From the NCBI GenBank assembly GCA_003021335.1, contig PXQL01000069.1, positions 1-9,447 on the forward strand: a stretch of DNA of 9,447 nt, in the 5' to 3' direction. Below the pieces are notes generated by a model. It was not told the origin of the DNA, ran no database searches, and was given only the letters and a program-made list of their open reading frames with translations. Source of the stretch: Halobacteriales archaeon QH_10_67_13. Its GTDB lineage: Archaea; Halobacteriota; Halobacteria; Halobacteriales; Haloarculaceae. Made by a program: the position numbers and the translations under genes. This document shows positions 5,883 through 9,447 of the stretch, piece after piece (the first letter of the stretch is position 1; each line of letters opens with the position of its first letter).

Positions 5883-6752
5883 ATGGTAGGACACAACGGT
5901 CTTCGACTCCGGATGCTGCTGGCCGGATCAATCCTGTTCGGCTTTTACGCAGCGCTTGCCGGAGCGGTCATGTGGAAGTTCGGCACCGGTACAACCGTGC
6001 TCGCGCTGTTGTTGCTCGGGAGCCTCGGCTTCGTCGGCTTCCAGTACAAGTTCGGCAAGTGGATGGCGCTCCGTAGCGTCGGCGCCGAGGACATGCCCGA
6101 AGGTCGGTCCGGCCGGCACGATTACGGCCGGATCCACCGCTCGGTCGAGCAGCTCAGCGAGGACATGGGCATCGAGAAGCCCCGACTGATGGTCGCGGAG
6201 ATGGGCGTCCCAAATGCCTTTGCCGTCGGCCGGAAAGGCGCCGGCGTGGTTGTCGTCTCCGAGGAGATCATCGACCTCCTCGGCCACGACGAACTCGAGG
6301 GCGTGCTTGGCCACGAGCTGGCACACATCAAAAACCGCGACGTGGTGCTGATGGTGCTCGGGCAGTCGATCGCCTCGATGGTCGGGATTGTCGTCCAGTG
6401 GGCGTACATCCTGGGCGGCCAGCGCAACATCGCGACGTACTTCGCCGGGATGATCCTCGGAACGATCGCCCAGATGATCGTGATGATCTTCGTGATGGCG
6501 ATCTCCCGGTACCGCGAGTACGTCGCCGACAACGACTCGGCAACCTACACGAACAACCCCGACGCGATGGCGCGGGCCCTCGAGAAGATCAGCGCCGGCA
6601 ACAAGAGCAAGGAGATGAAAGGCCAGGAGACGGTCAACGCCTTGGCGATCTCCGGCGAGGGCGCTCGCGGCGCGCTGCAGAAGATCTTCTCGACGCACCC
6701 GCCGACCGAAGAGCGGATCGAGCGGCTCCGCGAGCAGTCCCGCGGTTACTGA
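5883..6752 (+). CDS. htpX: HtpX family membrane-bound zinc metalloprotease
   Basis: HtpX is an M48-family protease that degrades misfolded or damaged membrane proteins. The 289-residue protein matches the family length. Two hydrophobic segments lie near the N-terminus (about residues 10-32 and 38-55). The zinc motif HELAH lies in GVLGHELAHIKNRD (about 144-148), with its active Glu between the two His ligands; the third ligand is the Glu of SRYREYVADNDSA. Two more hydrophobic segments (about 155-180 and 185-210) lie between them. FSTHPPTEERIERL closes the protein. The ATG at 5883 fits a leaderless start, 27 bases after a TATA-like box. It is monocistronic as far as the window shows, divergent from the dap cluster and convergent with the transferase gene 93 bases away. 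No irregularity was seen. Its proximity to pspA suggests a shared envelope-stress role, which is inference. Confidence 0.95.
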   Translation: MVGHNGLRLRMLLAGSILFGFYAALAGAVMWKFGTGTTVLALLLLGSLGFVGFQYKFGKWMALRSVGAEDMPEGRSGRHDYGRIHRSVEQLSEDMGIEKPRLMVAEMGVPNAFAVGRKGAGVVVVSEEIIDLLGHDELEGVLGHELAHIKNRDVVLMVLGQSIASMVGIVVQWAYILGGQRNIATYFAGMILGTIAQMIVMIFVMAISRYREYVADNDSATYTNNPDAMARALEKISAGNKSKEMKGQETVNALAISGEGARGALQKIFSTHPPTEERIERLREQSRGY

Positions 6753-6845
6753 GGACCGGATCCCGCCGAAACTCTTCTCTCTGCGTTCGAGCCGTTCCCG
6801 ACGAGTTGCGTTCCCGCAGAGCCCTGCGATCGGGCCCGTCGGGTG

Positions 6846-8477
6846 TCAGAACCCGGCGACCTGACCGTCCTTCCGGGGTTCGGTAGCGCCCGAGAGGGTG
6901 TCCCCGTCGTCACGAACCGCCTGCGCGCCGCCGAACAGGCCCGGCTGGAGGACCCGAACGTCGTGACCCCGGCGGTCGAGCTTTGGGGCGATCCCCGTCG
7001 AGAGCCGGTCCTCGACGCCCAGGGACTCGTCGGCCCGGTAGCGCCACCGCGGCGCGTCGAGCGCCGCCTGCAGGGGCATCTCGTAATCGATCAGGTTCGC
7101 GAGCACTTGGACGTGGCCCTGGGGTTGCATGTACCCGCCCATGACGCCAAAGCCGAGCCAGTCGCCCTCGTCGAGGCGGGCGAGTGCCGGCACGAGCGTG
7201 TGAAAGGGCCGCTTGCCCGGCTCAAACCGGTTGGGGTGATCGGGATCGAGCGAGAACGAGGCCCCCCGGTTCTGGAGTGCGATCCCCGTGTCGCCGGCGA
7301 CGAGCCCGCTGCCGAAGCCGGCGAACCGCGAGTTGATATACGAGACGACGTTGCCCGCGCCGTCGGCGACACACAAAAGCGCGGTGTCGGCGTCCTCGCC
7401 GGTCGCGGCCGGCGTCCCCACGTCCACGTCAGTCAACGGCTCCTCGCCGATCGCCGCGGCGCGCTCGCTGGCGTAGGCTTTCGCGTGCAGCGGCGGCACC
7501 GACTCGTACTCAGGGTCGGTCACGTGGTAGTGGCCGTCGGTGAATGCGAGTTTCATCGCCTCGGCAAAGGCGTGGACCCGATCGGCCGAGTCGTACGGGT
7601 GTTCGCCAGCGCCGATCTCCTCGGCGATGTTGAGCGCCTCGAGTGCAATCTGGCCCTGGTTGTGCGGGCCCATCTCGAAGACTTCGGCGCCGTTGTAGGT
7701 CGTCGAGAGCAACTCGGGCCACTCGACCTCGAAGCCGGCGAGGTCGTCGACGGTCATGAACCCGCCTTTCGACTGGATTTCCGCGGCGATCGCCTCGGCG
7801 ATCTCGCCCTCGTAGAGGACGTCCGCGCCCCCCTCGGCAATCCGCTCTAGTGAGGCGCCTAGCTCCGGGAGCCGGACCGTCTGACCGACTGACGGGGCTG
7901 CGCCGTCAAAGAGATACGCCTCGCGGGCGTGCTCGTCGTCGAACAGCTCCTCACCGTGTTGCCACTGCGCCGAGACCACCTCCGTCACGGGGTAGCCCTC
8001 AGTAGCGTACTCGATGGCCGGCCGGAGCGTCTCGGCCAACTCGAGTCGACCGAGCTTCTCGACGGTTGCCTCCCAGCCGCGTGCGGTGCCCGGTACCGTG
8101 ACGGCGTGAGGGCCGTGCATCGGCATCGAGACCTCTTCCGGATCCGCGTCACTCCCGTCGGCCACCCGTTCCCGTACCGCCTCGAGGCTCGCTTCCGCGG
8201 GTGCGCCGCCGCTCGCTCGCATCGCGCCAACGTCGCCGTCGGCGGTCCGGTAGGCCGCGAACACGTCTCCGCCGAGCCCGGTGCTGGTGGGTTCGACGAC
8301 GTTGAGCGCCGCCGCGGTCGCGACCGCCGCGTCGAAGGCGTTCCCGCCCTGTCTGAGTATCTCGACGCCCGCCTCCGCGGCGAGTGGCTGGCTGGTTGCG
8401 ACGACCCCCTCCGGCGCGTACACCGTCGAGCGCCGGGAACCGAATCGATCGAGATCTGGCGACTGTATCGGTGCCAT
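6846..8477 (-). CDS. ggt: Gamma-glutamyltransferase family Ntn hydrolase
   Basis: Members cleave gamma-glutamyl bonds and may transfer the glutamyl group. They are made as a precursor that cuts itself into large and small subunits. The 543-residue protein looks complete. Visible landmarks: VVATSQPLAAEAGVEILRQG at the start, NVVEPTSTGLGGDVF, Arg87 in GAMRASGG (likely substrate carboxylate binder), AVTVPGTARGWE, and the predicted self-cleavage site and nucleophile Thr365 in DADTALLCVADGAGN. GSGLVAGDTGIALQNRGASF and VMGGYMQPQGHVQ form the small-subunit active site. No signal peptide or membrane helix is evident, so I expect a cytoplasmic protein, unlike secreted E. coli GGT. Haloarchaea use gamma-glutamylcysteine as their main thiol, so thiol turnover is a plausible role, but several subfamilies share these motifs and the substrate is not known. 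It starts at the ATG at 8477, 83 bases downstream of pspA. Confidence 0.9.
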   Translation of the reverse strand: MAPIQSPDLDRFGSRRSTVYAPEGVVATSQPLAAEAGVEILRQGGNAFDAAVATAAALNVVEPTSTGLGGDVFAAYRTADGDVGAMRASGGAPAEASLEAVRERVADGSDADPEEVSMPMHGPHAVTVPGTARGWEATVEKLGRLELAETLRPAIEYATEGYPVTEVVSAQWQHGEELFDDEHAREAYLFDGAAPSVGQTVRLPELGASLERIAEGGADVLYEGEIAEAIAAEIQSKGGFMTVDDLAGFEVEWPELLSTTYNGAEVFEMGPHNQGQIALEALNIAEEIGAGEHPYDSADRVHAFAEAMKLAFTDGHYHVTDPEYESVPPLHAKAYASERAAAIGEEPLTDVDVGTPAATGEDADTALLCVADGAGNVVSYINSRFAGFGSGLVAGDTGIALQNRGASFSLDPDHPNRFEPGKRPFHTLVPALARLDEGDWLGFGVMGGYMQPQGHVQVLANLIDYEMPLQAALDAPRWRYRADESLGVEDRLSTGIAPKLDRRGHDVRVLQPGLFGGAQAVRDDGDTLSGATEPRKDGQVAGF

Positions 8478-8521
8478 GGCACCCGTTGCGCCCGGGGGTA
8501 CTTGGCTCGCTCGACTCTCCC

Positions 8522-8532
8522 GTTTAAAAATA
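8522..8532 (-). promoter_or_regulatory. Possible TATA box of the transferase gene
   Basis: Minus-strand TATTTTTAAAC is centred about 50 bases before the ATG at 8477, so a start of transcription near 8500 and a leader of roughly 20 bases would follow. The same T-run could instead end the pspA transcript. Confidence 0.4.
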
Positions 8533-8560
8533 CCTCCGCACTCGGATCGCCGACCCCGAG
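8526..8560 (-). terminator. Possible weak terminator after pspA
   Basis: Directly after the pspA TAG, minus-strand CTCGG (8560-8556) can pair with CCGAG (8545-8541), followed about ten bases later by TTTTT (8530-8526). The hairpin is short and its loop long, so it may only be a U-rich archaeal termination site. Confidence 0.28.
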
Positions 8561-9340
8561 CTACGACTGGTCTTCTTTCAGCTCCTCGAGTTCGGCGTCG
8601 ACCTCGCTCTCATCGACGGACTTCTCGAGTTCCTCAAGCTCGACGTCGGCCTCGGCCGGATCGACCGCCGGGTCGGCCTCTGCGCCGTCCTCCTCGCTTG
8701 CGTCCATCTCGGATTTGAGCGTCTCGAGTTCGCGATCGACCGAGCTATCGGTCGAGAGCTGTTCGAGCTCCCGGTCGAGATCGCTCTTATCCGAGACCGC
8801 GTTCTCCAGGGCGCCGCTCTCCCGTAACTCGTCGAGCGCCGCGGCGCGGGTCATCTCCTCGCCGGCGCCGGTCACGGCCTCGTTGACCCGCTTTTGTGCC
8901 TCGGCGGCCTCGTAGCGGGCCTTCATCGTCTCCTTTTTTGTGCGGAACTCCTCGATTTGCTTTTTGAGCTGGTCTTTCTGCTCGATCAGGTTCTCCTGTT
9001 TCTGTTTGAGATCGTCGATCTGGCCCTCCAGATTCTCGATCTGGGTCATCTTTTGTTTCTTCTTTTCGAGCGCCCGCCGCGCGAGGTCGTCCCGGCCCTG
9101 GTCGACGGCCTGTCTGGCCTGCTCGTTGTGTTTCTCGACGTTCTGTTCGAGCCGGCGTTTTTGAATCTCGAGACGTTTCTTCTGGGTGGTCAGGTCCGCA
9201 ATCCCCTGTTTGACGTTCTGCAGCTCGTCGCGCAGCTGCTCGTAGGAATAATCGAGCGTCTCCCCGGGGTCTTCTGCCCTGTTGAGCAGGGCGTTGAGTT
9301 TTGACCGCACGACATACGAGGCGCGCGAAAGGATTCCCAT
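8561..9340 (-). CDS. pspA: PspA/IM30 family membrane-stress protein
   Basis: PspA/Vipp1 proteins are ESCRT-III-like, mostly helical, and assemble on the inner face of damaged membranes. The 259-residue protein begins with the family start MGILSRASYVVRSKLNALLN (amphipathic membrane-binding helix plus the RAEDP turn), then long coiled coils rich in Lys, Glu and Gln (about residues 33-150), including LARRALEKKKQ and LEGQIDDLKQKQENL. The distal coil is unusual: VTGAGEEM is followed at once by TRAAALDELRESGAL. Relatives have about 20 residues in between (a segment resembling VGRAIERAEDKTEEM). A long acidic, haloarchaeal tail follows (from about 205), with repeated ELE/EEL pieces. The start at 9340 lies 26 bases after a TATA-like box, so it is probably leaderless. 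Identity is secure; the missing segment rests on memory of relatives. Confidence 0.9.
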   Translation of the reverse strand: MGILSRASYVVRSKLNALLNRAEDPGETLDYSYEQLRDELQNVKQGIADLTTQKKRLEIQKRRLEQNVEKHNEQARQAVDQGRDDLARRALEKKKQKMTQIENLEGQIDDLKQKQENLIEQKDQLKKQIEEFRTKKETMKARYEAAEAQKRVNEAVTGAGEEMTRAAALDELRESGALENAVSDKSDLDRELEQLSTDSSVDRELETLKSEMDASEEDGAEADPAVDPAEADVELEELEKSVDESEVDAELEELKEDQS

Positions 9341-9362
9341 ACATACACCAGGGTCGTCGAAA

Positions 9363-9370
9363 CTTAAAAT
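9363..9370. promoter_or_regulatory. Shared AT-rich promoter core between pspA and the right-edge gene
   Basis: Plus-strand CTTAAAAT (minus ATTTTAAG) is nearly symmetric. It is centred about 26 bases before the pspA ATG on the minus strand and about 33 bases before the ATG at 9399 on the plus strand. One box could serve pspA well and the divergent gene less well. Confidence 0.45.
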
Positions 9371-9398
9371 TCTTACATCTGGGTTGCCGGGCGTGCGT

Positions 9399-9447
9399 AT
9401 GGCTGACCGCTCGGAGACGCCGGTTTCGCTTCCTGGAGGACGCGATC
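9399..9447 (+). CDS. Start of an unidentified gene running off the right edge
   Basis: An open frame begins MADRSETPVSLPGGRD and continues past the window end. The ATG, acidic start and position just after an AT-rich promoter core suggest a real gene divergent from pspA. Sixteen residues are too few to name it, and chance openness over 49 bases cannot be excluded. Confidence 0.35.
   Translation, partial: MADRSETPVSLPGGRD

Noticed and set aside
5928..6698. 256-codon minus-strand open frame opposite htpX
   Set aside because: His/Asp/Arg-rich translation typical of an antisense frame; htpX is unmistakable on the plus strand.
6843..7850. 335-codon plus-strand open frame opposite the transferase gene
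   Set aside because: The opposite strand encodes clear gamma-glutamyltransferase motifs throughout; this frame is a GC-driven shadow.
1..9447. CRISPR arrays, insertion sequences or rRNA
   Set aside because: No spaced repeats, terminal inverted repeats, transposase motifs or conserved rRNA stretches were seen on reading through the window.

Overview
The window comes from a haloarchaeon (class Halobacteria). The supporting signs are a high-GC genome with G/C-rich third codon positions, acidic proteins, the archaeal lipid enzyme glycerol-1-phosphate dehydrogenase, and AT-rich TATA-like boxes about 26-29 bases upstream of start codons, the spacing expected for leaderless haloarchaeal messages. 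No rRNA, tRNA, CRISPR array or insertion sequence was seen. The genus cannot be fixed from this sequence alone.

Layout, left to right. (1) Bases 3-788, plus strand: the 3' part of egsA, for the ether-lipid backbone. (2) Bases 844-1538, minus strand: a lower-GC two-gene islet, a PD-(D/E)XK nuclease-like protein followed by a translationally coupled two-helix membrane peptide. (3) Bases 1733-5603, minus strand: a lysine/diaminopimelate cluster transcribed dapA - dapB - small membrane protein - dapD - lysA. The dapF and dapE genes, which I expect near lysA in many haloarchaea, are not in the window; the nuclease islet lies downstream of lysA instead. (4) Bases 5883-6752, plus strand: the membrane protease HtpX with its own promoter. 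(5) Bases 6846-8477, minus strand: a gamma-glutamyltransferase-family enzyme, convergent with htpX. (6) Bases 8561-9340, minus strand: a PspA/IM30 membrane-stress protein, divergent from a gene that starts at 9399 and runs off the window.

The most striking observation is that four otherwise well-conserved genes each seem to lack one internal block compared with their families. egsA lacks about 30-35 residues just before its conserved C-terminus. dapB lacks about 45-50 residues including the GTTG loop. dapA lacks about 36 residues including the GTTGE motif and is also frameshifted. pspA lacks about 20 residues of its distal coiled coil. lysA, dapD, htpX and the transferase look complete. Either the assembly dropped short segments repeatedly, or the lineage has suffered many small deletions. 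The estimates rest on remembered family sequences, so an alignment and the raw reads would settle the question.

If the sequence is literally correct, DapA and DapB, the enzymes that make tetrahydrodipicolinate, would be impaired while DapD and LysA remain. HtpX and PspA both belong to envelope stress handling and may form a functional neighbourhood. The best candidate for an undescribed system is the nuclease plus membrane-peptide islet.
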